A stretch of 64,000 nt of DNA. It comes from Oscheius onirici (taxonomy: Eukaryota > Nematoda > Chromadorea > Rhabditida > Rhabditidae). This document shows positions 13,301-25,147 of the stretch, piece after piece. The stretch covers positions 7,240,501 through 7,304,500 of the forward strand of contig OW051470.1 in assembly GCA_932521025.1 (NCBI GenBank), in the 5' to 3' direction. Numbering within the stretch: the first letter of the stretch is position 1; each line of letters opens with the position of its first letter. Under the pieces are notes generated by a model. That model was not told the origin of the DNA. It did no database searches and saw only the letters and a list, made by a program, of their open reading frames with translations. The position numbers and the translations under genes were made by a program.

Positions 13301-16300
13301 TATTCTTGTTTTTCTCCTAGACCCTCATGTTCTACTGATTCATCTGGTCTCTAAACTGTGTCTGTCTGCCTATGTCTCTTGACGTTTGCTAAAAAAAATT
13401 CTACCTCTCATCCAGGTCCCATAAGATCAGGGAAAGCAGAGGAAAGGAAAGAGTATGAAGCTCAAAAAGAAACTGGCTACAAAACGAGATAGCACACATG
13501 AGGTTGATATGCCCTGGGGCTCGGACACGCGGAAGTCCACCCGCAGTGAAAAACGCAGTGGTCAGGGGCGGTCGTCGCAAACAAACATGCACAAACGGCT
13601 GGGGATGGGAGGGTCGTCGCACCTATAGATTTGAGCTGCAATTTTTATGTTTTGATAGCCTTGTACTGTTTGAATAGGCAGGGGTGACTACGGGTTGTAC
13701 TGGGGGTGGAGGTCAGTACCAGCCGTGAAAACATTTCGTCACTTTCCAGATAGGTGGTTCTTTTAATCGGATACGGTGTGCTCCTGCCAAACAAAGTCAG
13801 TTACTACAGGAAAAGATTCGCGATAGTTCAGACTCAGTATACGAAATGTTTTACGACAGTCCTCGATCCTCGAGACGGTGCTTGACGCAAAAACCTAAAT
13901 TTTCCGTGTCAGTCGAGCAGAAGAAAAATGCAAGCGATGTGATGCACTAAATTCTGTTGTAGGCACCACACAAGCAGAAAGTTTACACGTCCTAAGATTG
14001 TGCAGTTTCTTCAATAACGGTGTGTGAGTACAACGATGGCAAGTGAGTTGCTGAAGTGAGCACCAGTTCACATTGATTGTTACTAACAATTTTTGACCAC
14101 CCAGAGTCATCTTTGTCAAACTGATGTGGGGAAGTATCGGTTTGTGTGTGCTCGATTTTCGCACTTTCTTCGCCGACTGTCAGAAAGCGTTCAAAGTGGG
14201 TCCACAAACAAAGACAAAACTTTCTTTCCCTTCTCTCTTTTGGGATCCTTGGTCAGTCAGCCCTCTCTGTTTACTTTTCAATAACCACTGGACGGTCTGA
14301 CGTCACCATTTGAATTCAGAAGAGGACGAGACAAACAGTCCGCGAACTGGCACCGACGACACCGATTGAGAAGACAGCTGTACTCTCAAGCCCTGTATGA
14401 CTGTACGATCCTTCTTCTTTTTGCAAAATATGTGAGGAGGGGTCGACCAGAGGGTTTACCGCTCAAAACCGGTAGAGCCCCGGTCAGACTTGTATTTTGG
14501 ATAGTGGACACCGGTCCGGAAATGTGTCAATCCCCTTATCAAAAACAGAGATTCGGATTAGTGTGCCCTCGGGCGGTTCAGAGGAGAGGGAGAGTCACAG
14601 AGCATGAACAGAAAATACGGATATGGAAGGGGAGAGATTGGGTGAAAGGGATCTTAATCAGGATCGTTCGTTAAGAAAAGAATCGGGAAGATACTGGAAT
14701 ATATAGTACTTTCTCCGATAAACTGAACTCTCATTTAGTGAGCAGAACAAACTACGAGGCTGGTAGTAACTACTAGACTCCTGAACCAGTTGCTAATGCT
14801 TCTTTGGAACGGCTTGATCCCGTCTTTTATTATCTTCAACGTTTTTGTAAGTTATTATTAAATTTTACTTGTCACATATATTCTAGCTTCAAACTTTGCA
14901 AAACTTGTTAAATGTTATCCTTGATGAGTTTGACAAAAACTTTATCCAGGGATAACTTTTGACAGGTATTGCACAAACGTTGCAAACAGGTCCCAGACGA
15001 TGTTACAGTTTGTTAGTCGGAATTCAGTGCTATGCTCTAAGGTGCTTTCTCCAAATTTTCTCCCCATTCAGTACAAATCCCCTTTCAGAGTACGCTAAAC
15101 TCTCTGGTCAACATCTAGTAAGTTCTGAAGCCCTTTCTAAACTTTCGCGCTCAAAAACAGATTTCCACTGGCTTCCATGTTTGCAAAGTATTAGCCCGTC
15201 TGGATTTGGAAAAGCAGATTACTCGCTCGTGCTTTTTCGTAATCTGTACGAGAGTCAGAGTTTGTTTAGCTGAGGTTTACAAATAATAAAAATGACCGCT
15301 CTCAAATGTCAACGGCCCTTTTCAGAGAGGGTCATCCATAAAATCCGTCCCTCTATACTTTCCCACTCGCGATCTCGGTAAAATCGCTCGTCTCGTTCGT
15401 GAATTTAGGACAGATGCGCTTTCTGACTGCGCAATCGCAATTTACGGCCAATGAAGGAGAGTGCGTTGCGCAACGAGGGGAGAGAAAGAGGTGAAAGTTC
15501 AACTTGAATTTCTTAGAGTTTTTACGAAAATGAAGGTTAGCATATCTGTAATTAGCAGGGACTGGCAGACTGCCAATAAGTTTGAAAAGTTTTTTCTTGG
15601 GAATATAGAAAGAGGGCTTTATCCTGAAAAGGAGTGACTTAAAATTGGTAACGTTTCCTTCTAATATTTATATCAGGGTCTCCAAAAATGTTAGAGAATA
15701 CGGTAAATCTTTCTAACAAACGATTCGTCTCAAGATAGTCCCTCCGTCAAATCTGAAGCTCGTGCCGCTGTTTACGCTCGTCTTTCCGTTAGCCGCCGTT
15801 CCAACGGCGGGAAAGCGAAAGGTCACTCTGTCCCAGTTAGTATGAAACAGCACACGCAACAGTCGAGGTGAGAGATCCTCGGATTGTAAAAGATTGGAAG
15901 ACGAGGAAAATATTGTCAACTTTTCTGATTTCTAAAGTCATGCAAGCACAACTCTTTTACAGTTATCATCGTAAAGGCTGTGGAACAAACGACTCAATGT
16001 TAGTGGGAACCGAATAGAGGCAGAGATAGTCAACGAGAAAGAGGTCCTTCAAAGATATACAACCAGCGGTGGGAGTACAGTGACAACTCTAAAGTTTCTA
16101 GAGGAAGTTTGTAGAGCGATTCGGCACAATTCTTGGAAATTTGGCTGTCTTCATGTATGGAGTTATATATTTGGAGAATACACGGAAGCTCGAAAAATAT
16201 ATTCAGTGACCAGTAGCTCTAAATTGTCTAAAGGACGGTTTCCTACTTCCCTTGATCTCTCACCGTCAACAGTTTGCTATTGTCGGTCACACTCCAAATC

Positions 16301-17508
16301 CTTACGTCCTAATCCCTCTTCTCGGCTTTTTCGCTTTCTCCTCTTAGCCTGACACTCCTGTCCTCAATCTGTCCGCTGGCCCCAAAATGGGAAGAAAAAG
16401 GCGTCCTCGCTAATAGAGTGACCGGGAGAAAATTACCCTCGTGTCTTACTTTCTCTACCAGTGTGACTCTGTTCCCCCTTGTTCCCAGGGACTGGAGATA
16501 TAGGTCAAGAGAGACTGGAGATGAATTGGAGATAAGTAGTCGAGAGAAAAAGACTCAAAACACGGGACTCACTGGTTATGTCTTTTCGGCAGAGAGTACA
16601 CTTGTAGCTCTTGAAATGAGCTTGCATCCGGTGCCGGGAGAGAGACGACGAGTGACAGAAGACCTTTCCACAGATGGAGCAGCGGAAAGTGCCTGAATGT
16701 TTTAGACTTTTAAAAAGCATAGAGATTCTGTTTGGTACCAGTCGATCGGAATGACTTGAACTGTGTAATTTTGAGCTCTTTGAGGTAATTATACTTTTAC
16801 TTGTCCTATCTAGTCTAACTAATTTTTCCGAGACTTGTCAAGAGTTCTCTTTGCGACAACGCGCTTCAGCTTGGTAAGACTTGGGATAACTCTTGACAAT
16901 TGTTTCACATGTTTCAGACAGTTTCAAGGCGGATTGAAGACTAAAGACTAAAATGTATAGGTTTGGATGAGTTTACCTAGTTACTATGTCTGGATAGACC
17001 GAATAGGAAGAGAGATGATAAAAGCACTCGTATGAATCGTAATTACATATATTAAGAGAAATGATGAAAGAGTTAGAACAGCTAGAGAATCGGCGGTCTT
17101 TATTAATCTAACCTTCAACTTAAAGTGTAAAGAAACCACACCTGATGACTATAAAAGACTGAATACCACTCAATAAGAATGAGGGAAATTGAAAAATGCA
17201 AACTATTGATGCATAAACTTTTAACTGAAGAAGGAACTAACGCAAGCTTAAAAGAATTTGAAATCGAACCTTTTAGATCTGGCCTCTTGAGTTCAGCCCT
17301 GAAGTTCGCCGATGTCCTGGCGTCGTCACTCGAATGTGGACTGCTTTCTTCTTCTCTGATACTCATTTCCATAGACACCAAAAAGATGAAACTACCTGCA
17401 TTGGATCTCGTCATAGTGCTCCGTTCTGACGACAAAATCATCGCCCTCAATGTGATTCTCCATGGAGCCGAGGACGTGACGACTGGTAGCCGGTGCGTGG
17501 AGGATCAT
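10381..17508 (-). CDS. C2H2 zinc-finger transcription factor, seven exons
   Basis: Probable nuclear DNA-binding regulator of about 443 residues. Exons on the minus strand, all phase-consistent: 17508-17396, 17298-17270, 16692-16573, 11808-11756, 11715-11517, 11239-10821 and 10782-10381. Finger 1 is FRCSICGKVFCHSSSLSRHRMQAH. Finger 2, YKCTLCRKDITS plus NETLRTHMYKQH, is split by the 4.8-kb intron exactly in phase, restoring C-x2-C-x12-H-x4-H. A third, CRCCNWAFPDKTSLHMH, is atypical at its second histidine. A Pro/Ser-rich acidic linker follows, then a predicted coiled coil (MSENKCRYLESRANTL... to LLDCQEQALSFVQ). The finger pair recalls tramtrack/chinmo-type proteins, but no BTB exon is visible. 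The ATG at 17508 comes directly after an AG acceptor, suggesting trans-splicing or a 5'UTR intron. The 29-nt exon is supported only by phase and splice signals. Confidence 0.8.
12660..12909 (-). CDS. CENP-B/Psq-type HTH exon, likely alternative first exon
   Basis: The ATG at 12909 opens MEEQKKSKKPYKELTLQEK, then VQLIRLAEQNVGLSQAAIAE and RYSIAKSNVCRILQRKNEY, a clear helix-turn-helix of the CENP-B N-terminal/Psq class found in Tigger-type transposases and factors domesticated from them. A basic NRKRKLKP segment follows. The exon ends at a GTACAG donor (12659-12658) in phase 1, the same phase as the zinc-finger exon 16692-16573. It can therefore join the exon at 11808 in frame, giving a protein with HTH, the last finger and the coiled coil but with finger 2 broken. 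It lies inside the 4.8-kb intron of the zinc-finger gene on the same strand. A separate gene of its own is possible, but I see no other in-frame downstream exon. Confidence 0.65.
16835..16899. repeat. 12-bp perfect inverted repeat in intron
   Basis: TTGTCAAGAGTT (16835-16846) and AACTCTTGACAA (16888-16899) are exact reverse complements with a 41-nt spacer. The string GGATAACTyTTGACA at the right arm recurs at about 14949-14964, suggesting a small dispersed element with terminal inverted repeats. The region is intronic to the zinc-finger gene. Confidence 0.6.
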
Positions 17509-20500
17509 CTGGAAATTGAAAGAATCGAGAGGAAAGTCTTGTTATCATAGGAAGAAGCAATTGGAGCGTGTCCTTCGCGATCGCCAGGTAGCAAAACAGA
17601 AACTGCACTTTCGTGTAATCAAGCCAAATGGGTGCTCTCTTGAAGGGAGATGACGGCTCTGATACCCTTTAATCGGACAGATTTAAACTAATCTCGCCAA
17701 TAGCAACTTCCATGAACACGGCAGAGATCACTCTCTGTGTGTTATTGAGAGAGAGGTTATTGGGGCCATATTCAGAAAGGGGACAGTTCTGACGGAAGAG
17801 TCTAATGAGCGAGAGGGCGAAAGTCGAATTGAGGACGAGTCTCGGGAGGGAAAGCGAAAAGAGACTTCTGGCACTCGCGCAACCACCTCAATAGGCGTTT
17901 TTCGAACGGGATATGTCTCGCTCTCGAGAAGGAGCTACAGAGGAACTGTGAGAGATGGTCAACTAGAGGTCAGTGAACAGTTTTCACTCTGAAGACTGGG
18001 TTTCAAAAGTAGAGGGAGACTGAAAAAAATTCAAATTCTGGGCTGAAGGAAATTGAAAACTGTTAGACAACTACTTCAAGAAGGGCAAAGGGATATCGCT
18101 TCTGAGATCTGACATCAATCGATAAGAGACTCTAAATTCAAAAAGCTACTGAAAACAAGTTCCCACGGAAGAATGACAGATGAGTCCAATCGAAAAGGGC
18201 ACATAGCGTGACAGTCCTGATAGACTAAACAAATCAATTGCATGTTTAGCACCAAAGCGCGCTGGACTATAAACAGTGCGAACCTTTTGAAATTTGCTAG
18301 TGGAAAGTTTCTTCAGAATTTCTTAAGAATTGAGGAAGAATAATTGAGTGCTGCATACAAAATGGTAGATAGAAATAAAGTGGCAGTGCCAGAGAGACAG
18401 AGTGACCCAGACTGAGGCATAGCGATTGTTTGGATCGGCGAAAGGCCTGAGAGTCAGGGTCGATCATGTCCTGTAACTGGAAAAGCTTATAGCTAGCCTT
18501 AGGTATCGGGGCTCTCATTTCCCCGCTAGTCGCTCTTTCTCTCTTAATGAACGAAAGAGAACTTGTTTGCGGTGGATCGGAGAGTAGGTTCGAATAGGAA
18601 GCTGAGTTTGTAAAGACTGAGTCAGGAAAAAGCTCTTGTAAAAGAAAACATCGATCAGAAGAAAGAACTGTGTAAAGTGCTTCGAAGTGCTAGCCCGAGT
18701 TAGCGGCCAGCCAGGATCGGTGGGCGGTACGCCGTGTGTGGATCTGCTTGTAGCGAAGTCGAGGAGAATTGGGACAGTGTCTCGGGCTAGCTGGCTTATC
18801 AACAGAGACTTGTACTTGACAAATAGGAAAAAGCAGAGAAAATACTATACGAGACTGATTCGAAAAGTGCCAGATTAGCCTCATTGAGACTATAAGCGGC
18901 GAGCTAGCACCGTCATCACCTCTGGTGGAGCTCACATCGTTGGGATGATTTTTGTTGTATCCTTAAAGAAATGCAGAAACTGTACAGGTACGAGGGAAAG
19001 AGTCAGGGATGTGTTCCGAAGTGGAACAAGCGATGTTGCGATAAACGTAAGAGACAAACCACTTCCGAGATCGTGTCATTCTCTACCTACTATAGCATGC
19101 TGAACGATCAGATAGTCTTTTGCTTTCAGTTTGTAGCTGAAAGTTCGGGTCAGTAAGGACAAGTAAAGGTATTTTTTCACCGGTCATCGTGGTTCAGTCA
19201 AAGTAGTTCAGTTCCTCATGACTCTAAGATATTCGTTTATTCATTGTAGTAAGTGAAATACGTGGCAAAGTTCTAACTGAACTCCCATATCTTTCCTAGA
19301 AAAATTTAGGGACCGTCATTGGATACTACCAAAATGTTCTGAACATATTGCTAAACTAATATTGGCAGTTAGCCCTTGTCGTATTTATCCTAACTCCAGT
19401 TTCTTGTCAACAGTTTCTTTTTATTAAATAGACATCTTCAAAAGTGTACCAGAAGACAAATCTAGACTGGTGTTGCTAACTTTTGTACGAAATTGGAAAG
19501 GTAGGATTTTGCCGTAAGAAATGAGAACTTTCCGTAGTTACCTTACGGAACTACTAATACCGAAGAAGACCACTTCTTCACTCTTTTAAGCTCTAGAGCT
19601 AGTACAATGTGATCTGAAAGAGTCAGAAAACATCCACTTGGTCAAGACATGATTTCTAGCCCCACCTAAAACAATTGTTTTTGACTCAACTACTACCTGT
19701 AAAGGGAAAGTCTCAGATGACCAATGGACTATCTCTTTAGAATCAGAGAGTTTCACGCAATAGCTCGACAAATTTCGCGCAGACTGGATCTTGCGTTGTT
19801 TTCGCGGGTCACTTGCCTTTCATGCAAATCAGGGCTATGCTCCCTATTGCGTCGTCCAAAAGGGTAAACAAACTTTCGCTCTAATTCGCGCGCGATGAAA
19901 GGAAGATAGCCTCCAAGTTCTATCAGGGTACAGTCTCTTCTCCAAAAAGCACGGTTCAAATATTCTATCCGGAAAAGACCTTGACTCTTGGATCAGACAG
20001 ATTTACGTCTTTATGTCGGAAGAGGACCTCCTTTAGAGGACAGTCGGCCTATGTTTCCGATTAGGCGATAAGGTCTTACTCCAAGTACTAGCTGAGTGTT
20101 CCTGCCCATAGATTCCTCAACTCGTTTGTGCATTACCTAGTAACACGAAGTTTTCGGAATTTTAACCACTTTCCCATTGTGTCTTCTTGATAGAACACGT
20201 CTACCATATAATCTCCCAACTGTTTTCGATTTCCTACTTTTTATTCACTGTTGCTGACAAAAGCATCCACACTTTCAGAACTACCGTTCCCTTTTGTGTT
20301 TCTTTCCGATCGTTGTACTCTGTCTAGTTTTCTGACTACGTCTTAGATGAGCTGACTCCATCACATTTCTAGCCTTTACAAGGTTTGATTCTTCTCCTTC
20401 TCGAGACTTTGCAGATTTGATCTCAGTAGTCGGTCGAGCACATGGGAAAGTTATTCCCAGCTGAAATTAATTAGGTCCAGCGAGCACCTGCCTCGTTTTA

Positions 20501-21119
20501 TTACTCTCCCTGATCGGCCATTAACCTGTGATGACCCCCTTAAGATTCTGACCATCTGGCAGTTCCTCAGCTCGTGACTCTTAAAACATGATTCCCTCTA
20601 CCTGTCACTTTGAACAAACTCCTACTTCCTCTCTCCTTCCCAGGAAGTTGTTTATCACAACCGGCTTTTTGATTATTCCATCCGCTTTCACTAATATTGG
20701 CTGTTCACTATCATACCCGCGCAAAAACAACCAATCATTCGAAAAGGACACCTGCTCGCAGTCTCTCTCGCTCCTTCTCCCCTCTCGGCTGTCTGGTCAC
20801 TTGCTCTAATAGTCCAAAAGAGAGCTCAGACGAGCTGTTCCCACTGTTTTCTGCCCCTAAATCACTTAATATTCAGTGTTAATTCGAGTGTTAAGTCGTT
20901 CCCTGTTCCGGCCCGGCCAATCCCGTCTCCGGGGTCAAGATGCTTGACGCAACTGCGGTGTCCTCGAGGAGACTTTCAAAAAAGCGAACTTGTTCTGTCC
21001 TTTTGAAGAACTCAAATATTTTTTTCTTTGCTTAATTTGCTCAATTTTTAGAACTTTTTATAGCTTTCAGAGTTAGAGTTGTTAGATGTTCCGGATAGTC
21101 AGTCAGTAGTCCAAGCGAG
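17509..21119. other. 3.6-kb intergenic region, no gene seen
   Basis: It separates the 5' end of the minus-strand zinc-finger gene from the plus-strand hexosaminidase gene, so it probably holds both promoters. Open frames are short with no recognisable protein. The only structure noted is the inverted repeat at 18689-18791. Confidence 0.45.
18689..18791. repeat. 11-bp inverted repeat with 81-nt spacer
   Basis: GCTAGCCCGAG (18689-18699) pairs perfectly with CTCGGGCTAGC (18781-18791). The spacer is GC-richer than its surroundings. It could be a long hairpin RNA or the ends of a short mobile element; neither is proven. Confidence 0.5.
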
Positions 21120-23416
21120 ATGTTCCCGCGACTTCCTGCCCGTCGTCTCTGCACGCGTCTCTTTTACCTAGTCATCTGTACCTGTGCCTTCGTCTTCGTC
21201 TCCTACCAATTTGGAACCGTTCATTCCGACGCAAAGGCTATACCTCCGGCAGAAAGACAGGTTCGTTTTGACGATCTTTTAGAGTGGATAGACTGTGAAA
21301 AATGGAGTAGATGTATTGAGAATTGGAAGATATTTTGTCAAATCTCGTCACAAAAACTAGTCTTTAGAAATCTCTAAAAGTGTTTCAAAGAGTATCATGG
21401 AAAATTTCTGTATTGGGAAGTTTCATAGTCGCTAACGTTTCTAATGGAAATCTTCTTCTATTTCAAATCGATTCTTGCAGAAAACGTCCCGAGAGGCTGA
21501 GAAGCCAGAACCTGGGCGTCTGCCTCCTATCCGAGTTCTTCCAATCCGAAAAAAGGACGAGGAACCATTGGACATTTCAGATGAAAAGCCGATCAGAGGC
21601 GATGTCCCTGACGAGAGGAAGCAGCCAAAGATTCAGCCGCCTGCTCAGAATCCGGAGCTGCTCTATATTCAAAATGAGAAGTATCCGAAACTGAACGAGA
21701 AGGGCCGCTTCATTCCACAGCGACGAATTATTCATTTGGATCTCAAAGGAGCGGCATACAAGGTAATATTATGCTGCTGATCCTTTTGGAGCGTGGTTCA
21801 GGTTGAATTCTTCACGGAGCTCTTCCACTTCTTCAAGCGTCTCGGAGCAACAGGAATTCTTCTAGAATGGGAAGACATGTTCCCCTATACTGGTACTTTG
21901 GCCGATGCCAGACATGGTGATGCTTACTCTCTTGCCGACGTGGAGACGATTCTGAAAGAAGCACAGAAACATCGACTGGAAATCATTCCTCTCGTCCAGA
22001 CGTTTGGCCATCTCGAATGGGCACTCAAGTTGGAAAAGTTTGATCATCTTCGCGAGGATAAACGATATCCTCAGGTAAGATTGAAGGAAACAGACTACCT
22101 AACCCCTGATTCCTTCAGGTCATCTGCTTCCCACTAGAGGAAGCCTGGACATTGTTACAAGACATGATGGATCAGGTGGCTGCCGTCCATCAGAAGTACG
22201 GAATGACCTTCTTCCACATTGGAGCTGATGAGGCCTTCCAGGTACCTTTTGTTTTCTTTCCATTTATTCGCTCCTACCATTCAGGTCGGATTCTGTAACG
22301 CGAGTGTGACCAAGATGAACCAGCTCGGTTCGAAAGAACGTCTCATGTTATGGCACATGGCCCGGACAGCCAACTACGTCAAGACCAAGTATCAGACGAC
22401 CGTCTTGGCCTGGCACGACATGCTTGTCCAGAGCATGGAGACAGATCTGATCAAATTCAACATTACTACTCTCTTAGAACCGGTCCTTTGGAGCTATGCC
22501 GAAGATCTGGACATGTATCTGCCACGAAGTACCTGGATGGCCTTGAAGCCGTTCCGCAAAGTCTGGGGAAGTTCCGCCTGGAAGGGAGCCGATGGTCCGG
22601 GCCGGTATAATTCCAATCCACAGCACTACATCAAGAATCACGAGTCCTGGGTCGACCAGATGTCGCGGGTCTATGAGGACTTCGAAGTTATGCAGGTTCT
22701 TTTTCGCTCTTTTCCCATTCAAAAGTACACTATAGGGTCTGATCATGACCGGCTGGTCCCGTTACGATCATCTGGCCACAATCTGCGAACTGCTTCCAGT
22801 CGGAGTTCCGGCCATGGCGATGGGAATGGAGACGATTCTCGAGGCCACCCAGTTGAGATCCTACCCGAAGACGGAAGAGCTCTTGCAGTGCAATCCGCCC
22901 ACGGATATGGGCTTTATCACGGGCTGTCGATTCCCGGGCAGCAAGATTTATGAACTGATTAACGACTACTGGACACGGTCGAGGAGCTTGCGCAACTATC
23001 GCGCATCGGACTATGAACTGAACGGATGGCTGAGCCGCGAGGCCGACCATCTGTCAGTTTCAAGTCACTGGTACATCGATGTAGGTTTTTGCGTCTAGAG
23101 TGGATAGACAGTGAGAGAGTCTGTAATTATCTCATGGTTTTCAGAAAGTCCTTCCAATGATTCAGTACCACGCCAGTCAAATTCGGTCTATTGAGAAGAG
23201 TCTGCGTCATGAGATGACAAAGGTCTACTTTCAGGTAGTCCCATCGTTTCGTTGATAGCACAAAAACCTATTCAGAACACAATAGACGAGTTCATCTACG
23301 TCTACATGGGCGAGGACATTGAATGGCTGAATCGAATGCTCAAGACGGCCGAGAGGATCAACGCCCTCGACAACTTTCCCAAACGGCCACTGTCTTTCCC
23401 CAAAATTGAGCTCTAA
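21120..23416 (+). CDS. GH20 beta-N-acetylhexosaminidase, HEXD/hex-2-like
   Basis: Type II membrane or luminal glycosidase of family GH20, expected to remove N-acetylhexosamine from glycans in the secretory pathway. Eight exons, all joined in phase 0 (21120-21260, 21481-21762, 21802-22074, 22119-22241, 22285-22695, 22736-23080, 23145-23234, 23276-23416), give 601 residues. Residues 1-40 hold a signal-anchor helix (FYLVICTCAFVFVSYQF) after a basic start. A Pro/Lys-rich stem runs to about residue 130. The catalytic domain includes GILLEWEDMFPY, LVQTFGHLEWAL and HIGADEAFQ with the Asp-Glu pair at about D269/E270 used in substrate-assisted catalysis. The pattern matches the hexosaminidase D subgroup and C. 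elegans hex-2 to hex-5 rather than lysosomal HEXA/B. No lesions seen. Confidence 0.9.
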
Positions 23417-23871
23417 CTCCCTCCTTCTTTCTTGTATATTCTCCTTCCCAGCTCTGGGTCAGTCTCACTATGGGTACATCTTGTCAGGTCTCTCGCGTAA
23501 TAACTTCTCGCTGCTATGCGGTGTCAACTCTGTGATATCTCATCTTTTTTGTTTGTTATTGCTTTCATAAAGCTTGTTTTTTTTACTTTCTGCTATTTGC
23601 ATATACGGAAATTGTCCTTTAGCTACTTTTTCCGAGAGTGTAAAGGAACGGGGAGAGAGTCTATTGAATCATTTTACCTCTGTACCAAGTTTACCATACG
23701 GCTTTAGAGAAAACACAAGACTTTCCTTCAATGGCGCACTGGTAAGATAGTAATTTTGTAAGTAGTAAATGGTCAGGGACCCCAATTCAAAATCTCGTTT
23801 CGCCTTTTCTCAATAGCAATTCTTCCAATTAACTAAAAGGGGCCTATAATTTCCTGTTGTCCAATCTCGTC

Positions 23872-23926
23872 AAAAGTAGCCGCCTGGTGGTCAGTCGAGT
23901 GTGAGATCGATTCAACCCCAGGAGAG
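23872..23926 (+). repeat. tRNA-like relic
   Basis: TAGCCGCCTGGTGGTCAG resembles an A box region, and GATCGATTCAA resembles a B box about 15 nt later. Spacing is too short for a functional tRNA. It may be a fragment of the same tRNA-derived family as the relic at 25263-25328. Confidence 0.25.
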
Positions 23927-24016
23927 AGCCCACATTACAACATATTCAGTCGAGTGTTCATAACCAATTTCTTCTTTCAAACTTTCGTCGTATAAGGTTG
24001 TTTTCAGATAAAAGAG

Positions 24017-24935
24017 ATGAAGTCAGATCCGCCACCCGGTCAGTCACATCATCAACTTTCGGCTCTTGACCAGCATGTAGCACCAGGTCTTCGACTTTGG
24101 ATGCTCATTGCTCTCGTTTCCGGTGTTCTGCTCATAATGGGTTTGTTTTTTGCTTATTTTATTTTATAACAAAACGTACTGTGCAGCGATTCGAGTTCGG
24201 AGAGTAATTTGTGCCCTTTTTGAAGCGAACGACATCAATCAATTGTTTCACACTCCCACTAACTAATTTGTTTATCGATTGATCGGAAAAAGGGTTTAGG
24301 AATTCAACTTGTCTACTCGTAAGTAGCGGAGATCGCAAACTCTCAATTCTCACTGTTCTTACACTGGCTACCTTTTTTGACTCTTCTTTTCCGCCTTTGT
24401 TTCTTGACTCACTGATTCCGTATCCCGTAAAAGTACAGGTTTACGACCGATCTAAATTGTAAGACGACAGTCTCTGACCAAAATTTCCCTTATTTTATTC
24501 CACTTCTCGAAAGAGAAAAAACTCATCCATATATATGTAGACAGAAACTGAATGAAATGGTTGATCAAACGCCTTCCTTCTCCTATCCAGAACAGATTAG
24601 TCTCTACACCCTGAACATGACTCATTCTTACTCAGCACAAAACCAGAATCATCAATGCAAAAAGTACTTTTCGTTTTCAGTGGTGCTCGTCTGCTGCTTC
24701 ATGAGGATCAGAATACCGAGGACGAAGCGACAAATCGATCTCATTGCTGCCAAGAGGAAAATGAGGAACAAGGGAGTCAAACAAGCTCCTTGTAAGTTCA
24801 CCTCATTTTTGAAAGATCAATTCTATTTCAGCCGAGGAAAGAACCCAGGCGATTGTGATGAATTCGATGAGACCGAAACAGTCTACCGAAGAGAGACCCA
24901 TCATCTCTGGATCCAAAACCCATACCGAAGTCTAA
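24017..24935 (+). CDS. tmie: TMIE-like mechanotransduction channel subunit
   Basis: Small membrane protein of about 112 residues. Three exons (24017-24140, 24681-24791, 24832-24935) join in phase 1. The core runs from RLWMLIALVSGVLLIMVV to CCFMRIRIPRTKRQID, matching the family signature seen in vertebrate TMIE (RLW-...-CCVFNCRVPRTRKEIE): one transmembrane helix followed by a basic amphipathic stretch. TMIE binds TMC channels in hair cells and, in C. elegans, the TMC-1 complex. Differences here: no cleavable signal peptide in front of the helix, only about 29 residues before it, and no Lys-rich cytoplasmic tail; the tail ends SGSKTHTEV. An AG acceptor 9 nt before the ATG suggests trans-splicing. 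AATAAA lies near 25029. Confidence 0.85.
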
Positions 24936-25147
24936 TCTGTACAAATGCTTTTCTCATTTAGTCATTCCTCATGGTGCCATTGCTTGCTTTAAAATCTCCC
25001 GATACTCTTGCTTTATGACTCTTTGTACAAATAAACTGTTAAAAATTTAATTATAGGTTCCGTGAAATTGGGAATATCCCTCTAGAAAGTTACTACTTTT
25101 ATTTTAAAAACACAAAACAACAATTTGGCTAGAAAAGACAGTATGGG

